A DNA stretch of 64,000 bases from Bacteroidaceae bacterium (lineage in GTDB: Bacteria; Bacteroidota; Bacteroidia; Bacteroidales; Bacteroidaceae): the NCBI GenBank assembly GCA_902362375.1, contig CABIVS010000008.1, positions 18,696-82,695 on the forward strand, written 5' to 3'. Below, piece after piece: positions 17,020 to 25,251 of this stretch. The notes under the pieces were generated by a model. It saw only the letters and a list, made by a program, of their open reading frames with translations, searched no databases and was not told the origin of the DNA. Both the position numbers and the translations under genes were made by a program. Position 1 is the first letter of the stretch. Every line of letters starts with the position of its first letter.

Positions 17020-18069
17020 TTATTTGGAAGACGTGCCGCTTTCCAATATACTAACGATAGAAAACAGCGTAAAGCATATCGCTCCAAGCCCTGATAACAC
17101 ACGTGCCGGAATGAAGTAATCTGTATTTACAGTGGCAAGCTCGAATACAAAAGCCGCCAAAAACAGACAAGCCAATGCTGTGAATACCGGAATTAAAGGA
17201 ATACGGTTGGCGAGTTTGAACTCATGCCGCCAAATTTTAGCCAAAAGAATGACTTTACTGGAAATACTGTAACAGACTAAACCTAGTCCAAGCATGATAT
17301 ATCCGGTAGTACCGTTGGCACTGCCTGAATCGGCTAAGATTATAAAAAATCCCCAGATAAAAGAAATGGATCCCATCAATAAAACGAGTTTGGGCCATTG
17401 TGAACGTTCTTTTTCCGAATATACATTGCGTATCTGACGGGCTATGGTAGCTACCAATGCGATCAGACTGGTACAAATGCAGGCAAGCCCTGCCATTACA
17501 TGACCAGCTACAAAATATGCCGGATGCACATGACTGTTAGCCAATAAAACAAACGCCCATATCCATGCGATAAGAGAAATGAGAATGACAATGATTTCCA
17601 ATGCCCGTTCCTGACCTAAAGAAAATGCGCCTTCAGGAACTTCATTACCCGTGCCTCTGGAGTTTCCCGGAATCAAAGAAAAACGGGTAGAGGAGGTGGC
17701 AGCAGTGGCTACACAACCTGTAATAAAACCTACGCCGGTTATTACATGGCCTGCCACAAAAGCTGAAGTACCGTCTGCATTACTGAAAACACAGATACCT
17801 CCGATTATAGTCACTATAGCTGCCAGATAGCCGAGTATTGGTAAACCGTACTTCGCAGCTTGATTATATGTATGTATGATTTGCCGGATAATAGTAGCAG
17901 CCGTGCAGAACAGCGCAATGCATATCATACCTAATGAGAATATCACAGGGCCCGCTACAACACGACCGCCGGCATCTCCATAATCATAAATGAACGCTCC
18001 GTATCCGAAGCAAAAAACAGCCATCAACAAAGGGATTGCCCTGAATAAAATACTAATTCCATAATTCAT
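17020..18069 (-). CDS. YhiM-like membrane protein (DUF2776)
   Basis: 349 residues, the length of E. coli YhiM. About ten hydrophobic helices run through the whole protein, in an internally repeated pattern with motifs such as FVAGHVITGVGFITGCVATA, FVAGHVMAGLACICTS and IPARVLSGLGAICFTL. YhiM is an inner membrane protein linked to acid and stress survival in E. coli; the molecular function is unknown. Single gene, convergent with the GNAT-nitrilase gene and divergent from ileS. Confidence 0.85.
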   Translation of the reverse strand: MNYGISILFRAIPLLMAVFCFGYGAFIYDYGDAGGRVVAGPVIFSLGMICIALFCTAATIIRQIIHTYNQAAKYGLPILGYLAAIVTIIGGICVFSNADGTSAFVAGHVITGVGFITGCVATAATSSTRFSLIPGNSRGTGNEVPEGAFSLGQERALEIIVILISLIAWIWAFVLLANSHVHPAYFVAGHVMAGLACICTSLIALVATIARQIRNVYSEKERSQWPKLVLLMGSISFIWGFFIILADSGSANGTTGYIMLGLGLVCYSISSKVILLAKIWRHEFKLANRIPLIPVFTALACLFLAAFVFELATVNTDYFIPARVLSGLGAICFTLFSIVSILESGTSSK

Positions 18070-18207
18070 AAGTTAAGTGTTTTTAGGTTTCCCACTAAAA
18101 CAAGGAGATACCTGTTTTGTTTAGGCTGTAGGTGGTTTATAATCGTTAACTTCACACGAATCCGATTAAAAGTCTTAGCTTTTTGCTCAACTAAACAAAT
18201 GTTTTTG

Positions 18208-18215
18208 TAAATTTG
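18208..18215 (+). promoter_or_regulatory. ileS promoter -7 element
   Basis: TAAATTTG, 63 bp upstream of the ileS ATG. Confidence 0.55.
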
Positions 18216-18242
18216 CACCCTTAAAAATGGGGATACCCCTCA

Positions 18243-18272
18243 AATTGTAAATTGTAAATAGTAAAATCGTAG
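18243..18272 (+). repeat. AAATTGTAAAT low-complexity repeat in the ileS leader
   Basis: AAATTGTA is repeated in tandem and runs into AATAGTAAAATCGTA just before the start codon. A closely similar run, AAATCGTAAATAGTAAATCG, lies before xylB at 9289-9308. Confidence 0.6.
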
Positions 18273-18278
18273 ACAGCT

Positions 18279-21200
18279 ATGGGTAAGAGATTTACTGAAT
18301 ATTCGCAGTTTGACCTTTCGCAGGTGAACAAAGATGTGCTGAAGAAATGGGACGAGAACCAGGTTTTCGCCAAGAGTATGACAGAACGTGATGGCTGTCC
18401 TTCGTTCGTGTTTTTCGAAGGACCTCCCTCGGCTAATGGTATGCCGGGCATTCACCATGTAATGGCTCGTACCATTAAGGACATTTTCTGCCGCTACAAA
18501 ACGATGAAGGGTTATCAGGTGAAACGTAAAGCCGGATGGGATACGCACGGACTGCCTGTGGAACTAAGTGTAGAAAAAGCATTAGGTATCACAAAAGAAG
18601 ATATTGGTAAGAAAATCTCTGTTGCCGACTACAATGCGGCTTGCCGGAAGGACGTGATGAAATATACCAAGGAGTGGGAAGACCTGACTCATCAGATGGG
18701 ATATTGGGTGGACATGAAGCATCCTTATATCACGTATGACAATCGTTATATTGAAACACTGTGGTGGCTATTGAAGCAACTGCATAAAAAGGGATTATTA
18801 TATAAAGGATATACGATCCAACCGTATTCACCGGCTGCAGGAACAGGATTGAGCTCACACGAGTTGAATCAGCCGGGCTGTTACCGAGATGTAAAAGATA
18901 CAACGGCCGTTGCCCAATTTAAAATGAAGAATCCTAAACCGGAAATGACGGAATGGGGAACCCCTTATTTTATTGCCTGGACAACTACTCCGTGGACATT
19001 GCCCTCAAATACGGCACTCTGCGTAGGACCGAAGATCGATTATGTGGCTGTACAGTCTTACAACGCCTATACCGGAGAACCTATTACTGTTGTTCTGGCT
19101 AAAGCTTTATTGAATGTACACTTCAATGCAAAAGCGGCGGATTTGAAGTTGGAGGATTATAAAGCCGGAGATAAACTTGTGCCGTTTAAAGTGATTGCCG
19201 AATATAAAGGCACTGATCTTATCGGTATGGAATATGAGCAGTTGATTCCTTGGGTAAAACCTGTCGAAGTATCTGAAGACGGTACTTGGAAAGCTAGTGA
19301 TAAAGCTTTCCGTGTAATACCGGGTGATTATGTAACTACAGAAGATGGTACGGGTATCGTTCACATTGCACCGACATTTGGTGCGGACGATGCGAATGTG
19401 GCACGTGCTGCAGGAATTCCGTCACTATTCATGATCAATAAGAAAGGTGAAACTCGTCCGATGGTGGACCTGACCGGTAAATTCTATCTGTTGGATGAGC
19501 TGGATGCTACTTTCGTAAAAGAATGTGTGGATGTAGACAAATACAAGGACTATCAGGGCGCATGGGTGAAAAATGCCTATGATCCTCAATTCATGGTAGA
19601 TGGAAAATATGATGAGAAAGCTGCGCAGGCTGCCGAATCTTTGGATATTGTCATTGCCATGATGATGAAAGCAGACAACAAGGCTTTCAAAATAGAGAAA
19701 CATGTCCACAACTACCCGCATTGCTGGCGTACAGACAAACCGGTACTTTATTATCCGTTGGATAGCTGGTTTATCCGTTCTACCGCTTGTAAGGAACGTA
19801 TGATAGAACTGAACAAGACTATCAACTGGAAACCGGAATCTACCGGAACCGGCCGTTTCGGTAAGTGGCTGGAAAATCTGAATGACTGGAACCTTAGCCG
19901 TTCCCGTTATTGGGGTACTCCGTTGCCTATCTGGCGTACGGAAGATAATACGGATGAGATATGTATCGAATCTGTAGAAGAGCTTTATAATGAAATCGAG
20001 AAATCGGTAGCTGCCGGATTTATGAAATCCAATCCATACAAGGATAAAGGTTTCGTTCCGGGCGAATACACCGAAGGAAATTATGATAAGATTGATCTTC
20101 ACCGTCCTTATGTAGACGACATCATATTGGTATCAAAAGATGGTCAGCCGATGAAGCGTGAATCAGACTTGATTGATGTATGGTTCGATTCGGGTGCTAT
20201 GCCTTATGCGCAGATACATTATCCGTTCGAAAATAAGGAACTGTTGGATAGCCGTCAGGTATATCCGGCCGACTTTATCGCAGAAGGGGTAGACCAGACA
20301 CGTGGTTGGTTCTTTACCTTACATGCTATCGCTACGATGGTATTTGACAGTGTGTCATACAAAGCTGTTATTTCTAACGGTTTGGTGCTCGATAAGAACG
20401 GTAACAAGATGTCTAAACGTCTGAATAATGCTGTCGATCCGTTTACTACGATTGAAAAGTATGGTTCCGACCCGTTGCGTTGGTACATGATAACCAATTC
20501 TTCTCCGTGGGATAACCTGAAATTTGACGTTGAAGGAGTGGAAGAAGTTCGTCGTAAATTCTTCGGCACTTTATATAATACGTATTCATTCTTTGCACTT
20601 TATGCAAATGTAGACGGATTTGAATATAAAGAAGCGGATGTGCCGATGGCAGAACGTCCGGAGATTGACCGTTGGATCTTATCTGTATTGAATACATTGA
20701 TAAAAGAGGTAGATACTTGCTATAATGAATATGAACCGACAAAGGCAGGACGTCTGATTTCTGATTTTGTGAATGATAATTTGTCCAACTGGTATGTTCG
20801 CCTGAATCGTAAACGTTTCTGGGGTGGTGAATTTACACAGGATAAATTGTCTGCTTATCAGACATTGTATACTTGTCTCGAAACAGTTGCCAAATTGATG
20901 GCTCCTATATCTCCGTTCTATGCAGACCGGTTATATACGGACTTGATTACAGCAACAGGTCGTGACAGTGTCGTTTCTGTCCACCTTGCCGAATTCCCGA
21001 AATATCAGGAAGAAATGATAGACAAGGAATTGGAAGTCCGTATGCAAATGGCACAGGATGTTACATCCATGGTGTTGGCATTGCGTCGTAAGGTGAATAT
21101 CAAGGTGCGCCAACCGCTGCAGTGTATCATGGTTCCGGTGGTGGATGAGGAGCAGAAAGCTCATATCGAAGCTGTGAAGAACCTGATTATGAACGAAGTG

Positions 21201-21767
21201 AACGTGAAAGAAGTCAGATTCGTTGATGGCGCGGCCGGTGTATTGGTGAAGAAAGTGAAATGTGACTTTAAGAAACTGGGTCCGAAGTTCGGCAAGCAGA
21301 TGAAAGCGGTGGCCGCTGCGGTTGCAGAAATGTCACAGGAAGCAATCGGTGAATTGGAGAAGAACGGAAAGTATACGTTAAATCTGGATGGTGCAGAAGC
21401 TGTTATCGAAGCATCAGACGTTGAGATCTTTAGTGAGGATATTCCGGGATGGTTGGTTGCCAATGAAGGTAAACTGACTGTAGCACTTGAAGTTACTATT
21501 ACCGAAGAGTTGCGTCGTGAGGGTATTGCCCGTGAATTGGTGAACCGTATTCAGAATATACGTAAGTCAAGCGGCTTTGAGATTACAGACAAAATAAAAA
21601 TAACAATCTCGAAAAATACGCAAACAGATGATGCGGTAAATGAATATAATACTTATATTTGTAACCAAGTTTTAGGCACATCTCTGGAACTTGTAGATGA
21701 AGTGAAAGACGGAACAATGCTGGAGTTTGATGACTTCTCGCTGTTTGTGAATGTGATAAAAGACTAA
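18279..21767 (+). CDS. ileS: Isoleucyl-tRNA synthetase
   Basis: 1162 residues, the long IleS form. Class I signature HIGH appears as GMPGIHHVMART near residue 50 and KMSKRLNN near residue 714; the editing domain contains TPYFIAWTTTPWTLPSNT. The C-terminal anticodon-binding region includes LNRKRFWGGEF, and the last 250 residues form the extended tail of this subgroup. It charges tRNA-Ile. It is followed after 35 bp by a DksA-like gene and lspA, a common Bacteroidetes order. Confidence 0.97.
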   Translation: MGKRFTEYSQFDLSQVNKDVLKKWDENQVFAKSMTERDGCPSFVFFEGPPSANGMPGIHHVMARTIKDIFCRYKTMKGYQVKRKAGWDTHGLPVELSVEKALGITKEDIGKKISVADYNAACRKDVMKYTKEWEDLTHQMGYWVDMKHPYITYDNRYIETLWWLLKQLHKKGLLYKGYTIQPYSPAAGTGLSSHELNQPGCYRDVKDTTAVAQFKMKNPKPEMTEWGTPYFIAWTTTPWTLPSNTALCVGPKIDYVAVQSYNAYTGEPITVVLAKALLNVHFNAKAADLKLEDYKAGDKLVPFKVIAEYKGTDLIGMEYEQLIPWVKPVEVSEDGTWKASDKAFRVIPGDYVTTEDGTGIVHIAPTFGADDANVARAAGIPSLFMINKKGETRPMVDLTGKFYLLDELDATFVKECVDVDKYKDYQGAWVKNAYDPQFMVDGKYDEKAAQAAESLDIVIAMMMKADNKAFKIEKHVHNYPHCWRTDKPVLYYPLDSWFIRSTACKERMIELNKTINWKPESTGTGRFGKWLENLNDWNLSRSRYWGTPLPIWRTEDNTDEICIESVEELYNEIEKSVAAGFMKSNPYKDKGFVPGEYTEGNYDKIDLHRPYVDDIILVSKDGQPMKRESDLIDVWFDSGAMPYAQIHYPFENKELLDSRQVYPADFIAEGVDQTRGWFFTLHAIATMVFDSVSYKAVISNGLVLDKNGNKMSKRLNNAVDPFTTIEKYGSDPLRWYMITNSSPWDNLKFDVEGVEEVRRKFFGTLYNTYSFFALYANVDGFEYKEADVPMAERPEIDRWILSVLNTLIKEVDTCYNEYEPTKAGRLISDFVNDNLSNWYVRLNRKRFWGGEFTQDKLSAYQTLYTCLETVAKLMAPISPFYADRLYTDLITATGRDSVVSVHLAEFPKYQEEMIDKELEVRMQMAQDVTSMVLALRRKVNIKVRQPLQCIMVPVVDEEQKAHIEAVKNLIMNEVNVKEVRFVDGAAGVLVKKVKCDFKKLGPKFGKQMKAVAAAVAEMSQEAIGELEKNGKYTLNLDGAEAVIEASDVEIFSEDIPGWLVANEGKLTVALEVTITEELRREGIARELVNRIQNIRKSSGFEITDKIKITISKNTQTDDAVNEYNTYICNQVLGTSLELVDEVKDGTMLEFDDFSLFVNVIKD

Positions 21768-21802
21768 TACTATATTGATTAACCTTTTTAAATTGTAAAA
21801 TT

Positions 21803-22183
21803 ATGGCAGAAAAGACTAGATATTCGGATGCGGAACTCGAGGAATTCCGTGCCATTATTATGGAGAAACTGGAATTGGCACAACGTGACTATGAACAGTT
21901 GAAAAAAAGTTTGATGGGACTGGACGGTAATGATACCGATGATACATCTCCTACATATAAAGTATTGGAAGAAGGAGCTAACACGCTCTCCAAGGAAGAA
22001 ACAACCCGCCTGGCACAACGTCAGCTGAAGTTTATCCAAGGATTACAAGCTGCTTTGGTACGTATTGAGAATAAAACGTATGGCATCTGCCGTGAAACCG
22101 GAAAGCTGATTCCGGCAGAGCGTTTGCGTGCTGTTCCTCACGCTACGTTAAGCATTGAAGCAAAGAACAGTGGTAAAAAATAA
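21803..22183 (+). CDS. DksA/TraR-family protein with a lost zinc finger
   Basis: 126 residues: an N-terminal coiled coil (about 8-90) and the C-terminal DksA globular motif. In typical members the sequence is YGICxxCGxxI...CxxC with four cysteines; here it reads YGICRETGKLIPAERL and ends ATLSIEAKN, leaving only Cys96. The fold motif around IPAERLRAVPHAT is otherwise kept, so it can still be a secondary-channel regulator of RNA polymerase that does not use zinc. Co-directional with ileS and lspA. Confidence 0.88.
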   Translation: MAEKTRYSDAELEEFRAIIMEKLELAQRDYEQLKKSLMGLDGNDTDDTSPTYKVLEEGANTLSKEETTRLAQRQLKFIQGLQAALVRIENKTYGICRETGKLIPAERLRAVPHATLSIEAKNSGKK

Positions 22184-22205
22184 CAGATAGCAATAGGCTA
22201 CAGGT

Positions 22206-22257
22206 AACGGGCTACAAGTAGCTGCGCAAAATTTACGCACGGCACTTGTAGCTCGTT
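22206..22257 (+). terminator. Hairpin between DksA-like gene and lspA
   Basis: AACGGGCTACAAGT (22206-22219) pairs with ACTTGTAGCTCGTT (22244-22257), with an inner GCG/CGC step. T-rich bases follow poorly, so it may only attenuate or protect the transcript. Confidence 0.55.
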
Positions 22258-22279
22258 ATGTTTAATTTATAATAAACAC

Positions 22280-22936
22280 ATGAAGAAACTATTCACAAAG
22301 GGAAGAATTGCCCTGTTCGTTATCTTTTCCGTATTGATTATTGACCAGATTATCAAAATCTGGATTAAAACTCACATGTACTGGCATGAAAGCATACGTG
22401 TGACAGATTGGTTTTATATCTATTTCACCGAAAATAACGGAATGGCTTTCGGTATGGAAATTTTCGGCAAGCTGTTCCTGACAACATTCCGTATTGTTGC
22501 GGTGGCATTGATAGGATGGTATCTTTATAAAATAATAAAGAAAGGGTTCAAAACAGGCTACATTGTTTGTGTGGCTCTTATTCTGACCGGTGCTTTAGGA
22601 AATATCATAGACAGTGTGTTCTATGGAGTTTTCTTCAATGAAAGCACTCATTCGCAGATTGCCAGCTTTATGCCCGAAGGCGGTGGATATTCTACCTGGT
22701 TTTATGGAAAAGTAGTGGATATGTTTTACTTTCCGATTATAGATACAAACTGGCCTACATGGATGCCGTTTGTGGGCGGAGAGCATTTTATATTCTTTAG
22801 TCCGATCTTTAATTTTGCAGATGCCGCTATCAGTTGTGGTATCATTGCCCTGTTACTTTTTTATAGTAAATATTTGAATGAGTCATATCATTCGTTGGAT
22901 AAAGATAAAAAGGAAGCTACAGATCATGAAAAGTAA
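22280..22936 (+). CDS. lspA: Lipoprotein signal peptidase (SPase II)
   Basis: 218 residues, longer than the 160-170 of enterobacterial LspA because of an insert around 105-150, as in other Bacteroidetes. Four membrane helices. The two catalytic aspartates lie in GKVVDMFYFP and IFNFADAAISCG; the FTENNGMAFG motif near residue 50 is the LspA TxNxGxAFG box. It cleaves prolipoproteins after diacylglycerol transfer, which fits the many lipoprotein genes in this window. It overlaps the next lipoprotein gene by 11 nt. Confidence 0.96.
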   Translation: MKKLFTKGRIALFVIFSVLIIDQIIKIWIKTHMYWHESIRVTDWFYIYFTENNGMAFGMEIFGKLFLTTFRIVAVALIGWYLYKIIKKGFKTGYIVCVALILTGALGNIIDSVFYGVFFNESTHSQIASFMPEGGGYSTWFYGKVVDMFYFPIIDTNWPTWMPFVGGEHFIFFSPIFNFADAAISCGIIALLLFYSKYLNESYHSLDKDKKEATDHEK

Positions 22937-24002
22937 ATTTCGGTTTCATCTGTGTCTCATCTGCATGTTCGCTTTTGCAGTAGCCGGGTGTAAAGTGAAA
23001 AGACCCAGTGATGTAATCTCGGAATCGAAGATGGAGAATTTGCTGTATGATTATCATGTGGCAAAGTCTATGGGAGATAATTTGCCTTATAGTGAGAACT
23101 ATAAGAAAGCATTGTATATCGACGCCGTTTTTAAGAAATATGGGACTACGCAGGCTGCATTTGACTCGTCTATGGTTTGGTATACACGTAACACAGAGAT
23201 TTTATCGAAAATTTATGATAAGGTGAAGAAGCGTTTGAAAGATGAACAGGAACTTGTGGGTGACCTGATAGCCAAACGTGATAAGAAACCGAAAATGACT
23301 AAGCAGGGTGACAGTATTGATGTCTGGCCGTGGCAGCGTATGATTCGTTTGACCGGTGAAATGATGAATAATCAATATGTATTCACTTTGCCGACCGACT
23401 CTAACTACAAAGACCGTGATACGCTGGTATGGGAAGTACGCTATCGATTCCTCGAACCGATGCTTGCCGACTCTTTAAGAGGCGTTACGATGGCCATGCA
23501 GGTGATTTATGAGAAAGATACGATCAATCATTGGAAAACGGTGACTGAACCGGGTGTGCAACAGATTCGTTTGTTTGCAGATACATTAGGTCCAATGAAA
23601 GAAATAAAAGGCTTCATTTATTATCCGGGAGATAGTCTGGAAAAGGGAGGAGCATTATTGGCTGACCGTTTCATGATGACTCGTTATCATTGTACGGACA
23701 CAGTTTCGTTTGCTGTCCGCGATTCTTTGAACAAGATAAAAGCTTTGAAAGCGGATTCTTTGAAGAAGATATCTGCTAAAGAAAATGCCGACTCTTTGCA
23801 TAAGATCATAGACAAGGAGAAAGATGACATGCAGCGTCTGACACCGGAAGAAATGAACCGTCGTCGTACGGGAACTCATCGCGAGAAGAAACCGGAACAG
23901 ATTGAAGTGGAACAACATATCCAGAAGGAAAGAATGGAGCAAAGAAAGGAGCGTCAGATGAATCAACGCAGGCAGCAACAACAAAGACGTCAAAATCGCT
24001 GA
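22926..24002 (+). CDS. DUF4296 lipoprotein
   Basis: 358 residues from ATG 22926, inside the end of lspA. Signal peptide with lipobox FAVAGCK (Cys20). The DUF4296 domain follows (MENLLYDYHVAKSMGD to about residue 110), then a less conserved middle. The last 100 residues are Lys/Glu/Arg/Gln-rich with a tail of QRRQQQQRRQ type, predicted disordered or coiled coil. Coupling to lspA is typical in Bacteroidales. Function unknown; it probably faces the periplasm. Confidence 0.88.
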   Translation: MKSKFRFHLCLICMFAFAVAGCKVKRPSDVISESKMENLLYDYHVAKSMGDNLPYSENYKKALYIDAVFKKYGTTQAAFDSSMVWYTRNTEILSKIYDKVKKRLKDEQELVGDLIAKRDKKPKMTKQGDSIDVWPWQRMIRLTGEMMNNQYVFTLPTDSNYKDRDTLVWEVRYRFLEPMLADSLRGVTMAMQVIYEKDTINHWKTVTEPGVQQIRLFADTLGPMKEIKGFIYYPGDSLEKGGALLADRFMMTRYHCTDTVSFAVRDSLNKIKALKADSLKKISAKENADSLHKIIDKEKDDMQRLTPEEMNRRRTGTHREKKPEQIEVEQHIQKERMEQRKERQMNQRRQQQQRRQNR

Positions 24003-24007
24003 TCGTA

Positions 24008-24394
24008 ATGAAACGTTTTGCTTCTCATTATTTGCTGATACCTGCTGTAGGATTTATGAAGCAGCAGGTGGTGGAGATCACCGGTGAGGGAATTGTTCGA
24101 GATGTATTTCCACTGACTGAAGAGATTGAGTCGGTCGAATGGATGCCGGGAGTGATTGCCCTGCTTTCTGAAAACCAAATGGAAGAAATAAAAAACACTG
24201 GGATGATTTTTAAAAACATCCCAGTGTTTTCATCCAATCTTCCCAATGTTCCGAATCAATCTTCCCAATGTTTGATGGAGTATCTGCATGAAGCGGAAAA
24301 GAAGGGGGAAGCCCTATTTCCTTACTTATTTTATCCTTTTGATTTTACTTCCATGCAGCCTGTCGACGGAACTCGGCACAGATTACTGCGGTAG
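24008..24394 (+). CDS. Hypothetical protein with repeat-derived C-terminal half
   Basis: 128 residues, start ATG 24008, 5 bp after the DUF4296 gene. The N-terminal 60 residues (MKRFASHYLLIPAVGFMKQQVVEITGEG is the first part) look like an ordinary beta-rich protein. The second half is encoded by a perfect 14-bp inverted repeat and three degenerate 21-22-bp units, and the 3' end overlaps the convergent RNA methyltransferase gene by 50 bp. The original stop may have been lost. I do not recognise a family. Confidence 0.6.
   Translation: MKRFASHYLLIPAVGFMKQQVVEITGEGIVRDVFPLTEEIESVEWMPGVIALLSENQMEEIKNTGMIFKNIPVFSSNLPNVPNQSSQCLMEYLHEAEKKGEALFPYLFYPFDFTSMQPVDGTRHRLLR
24192..24230. repeat. Terminator-like inverted repeat inside a reading frame
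   Basis: AAAACACTGGGATG (24192-24205) and CATCCCAGTGTTTT (24217-24230) match perfectly over 14 bp around the loop ATTTTTAAAAA, which can also pair with itself. It resembles a bidirectional terminator but lies in the middle of the 128-codon frame. Confidence 0.8.
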
Positions 24395-25109
24395 CGATGG
24401 CTACATTAAGAGACTCGGATGTCTCCTGACCTTCCGGATAATTGGGAATATATAATTTTCTGTTAATCAATGCAGCGACTTCTTTTCCTATACCATTCCC
24501 TTCATTTCCCATTACTATCAGGCCATTGGCAGACAATGGTTGTTCATACATATTTTTTCCGTCCAGAAAAGTTCCGAATATAGGAGTGTCTCCGAGTGAA
24601 CGGATAAAATCGGGGAGGGAAGTATAGTGCACTTTCACGCGGGTAATTCCTCCCATTGTGGCTTGTATGGTTTTAGGGTTATATACGTCTACCGTATTCT
24701 GTGAGCAGATAATATGTTCGATGCCAAACCAATCGGCCAAACGGATAATAGTACCGAGGTTTCCGGGATCTTGCACATCATCCAATGCAAGGCAAAGTGA
24801 TTGGCGCACGACTTCCGGATTCAACGTATAGGATGGTTGTTCGAAAATGGCAAGTACCTGTTGGGGAGTTTTCAATAAACTGGCCCGTGAAAGATCTTCC
24901 TGTGAAACTTCTACCAGTTCACTTGCATCTATATCGGGATGTTTTTGAAGCCACGAGGAAGTGGCTGCTAAAAAGCGACAAGGAAAATGTCCGAGTAAAT
25001 CACCTACCAATTTAGGACCTTCAGCCAGAAATACTCCCTCTTCTTTGCGTATTTTCTTCAGTTCCAGCGAGTGGATATACTTTATTTTGTTTTTACTTAG
25101 TGATGCCAT
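24345..25109 (-). CDS. TrmH/SpoU-family RNA 2'-O-methyltransferase
   Basis: 254 residues from MASLSKNKIKYIHSL (the frame extends 7 codons further without family similarity). Residues about 1-95 form the substrate-binding domain typical of RlmB/TrmH-like enzymes; the SPOUT domain follows with LALDDVQDPGNLGTIIRLADWFG, IVMGNEGNGIGKEV and IPNYPEGQETSESLNVAIATAV, the three SpoU motifs that form the trefoil knot. It methylates a ribose in rRNA or tRNA; the exact site cannot be read from sequence. Confidence 0.92.
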   Translation of the reverse strand: MASLSKNKIKYIHSLELKKIRKEEGVFLAEGPKLVGDLLGHFPCRFLAATSSWLQKHPDIDASELVEVSQEDLSRASLLKTPQQVLAIFEQPSYTLNPEVVRQSLCLALDDVQDPGNLGTIIRLADWFGIEHIICSQNTVDVYNPKTIQATMGGITRVKVHYTSLPDFIRSLGDTPIFGTFLDGKNMYEQPLSANGLIVMGNEGNGIGKEVAALINRKLYIPNYPEGQETSESLNVAIATAVICAEFRRQAAWK

Positions 25110-25208
25110 AAATTTGATATTCTTTTGCAAAGCTATAAAGATATTTCCAATCTATCCTTACTTTCCTCTCTTTTTCTTAATTTATTTTTCCCGTCAGAAA
25201 ATATAATT

Positions 25209-25216
25209 TATCTTTG
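25209..25216 (+). promoter_or_regulatory. tamL promoter -7 element
   Basis: TATCTTTG, 35 bp upstream of the tamL start. Confidence 0.65.
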
Positions 25217-25251
25217 TAAGCGCATTTTTTATGCTATCGATGTAAAACCGT

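Noticed and set aside
18221..18548. Minus-strand frames overlapping the ileS start
   Set aside because: Shadows of ileS and its leader without coding features.
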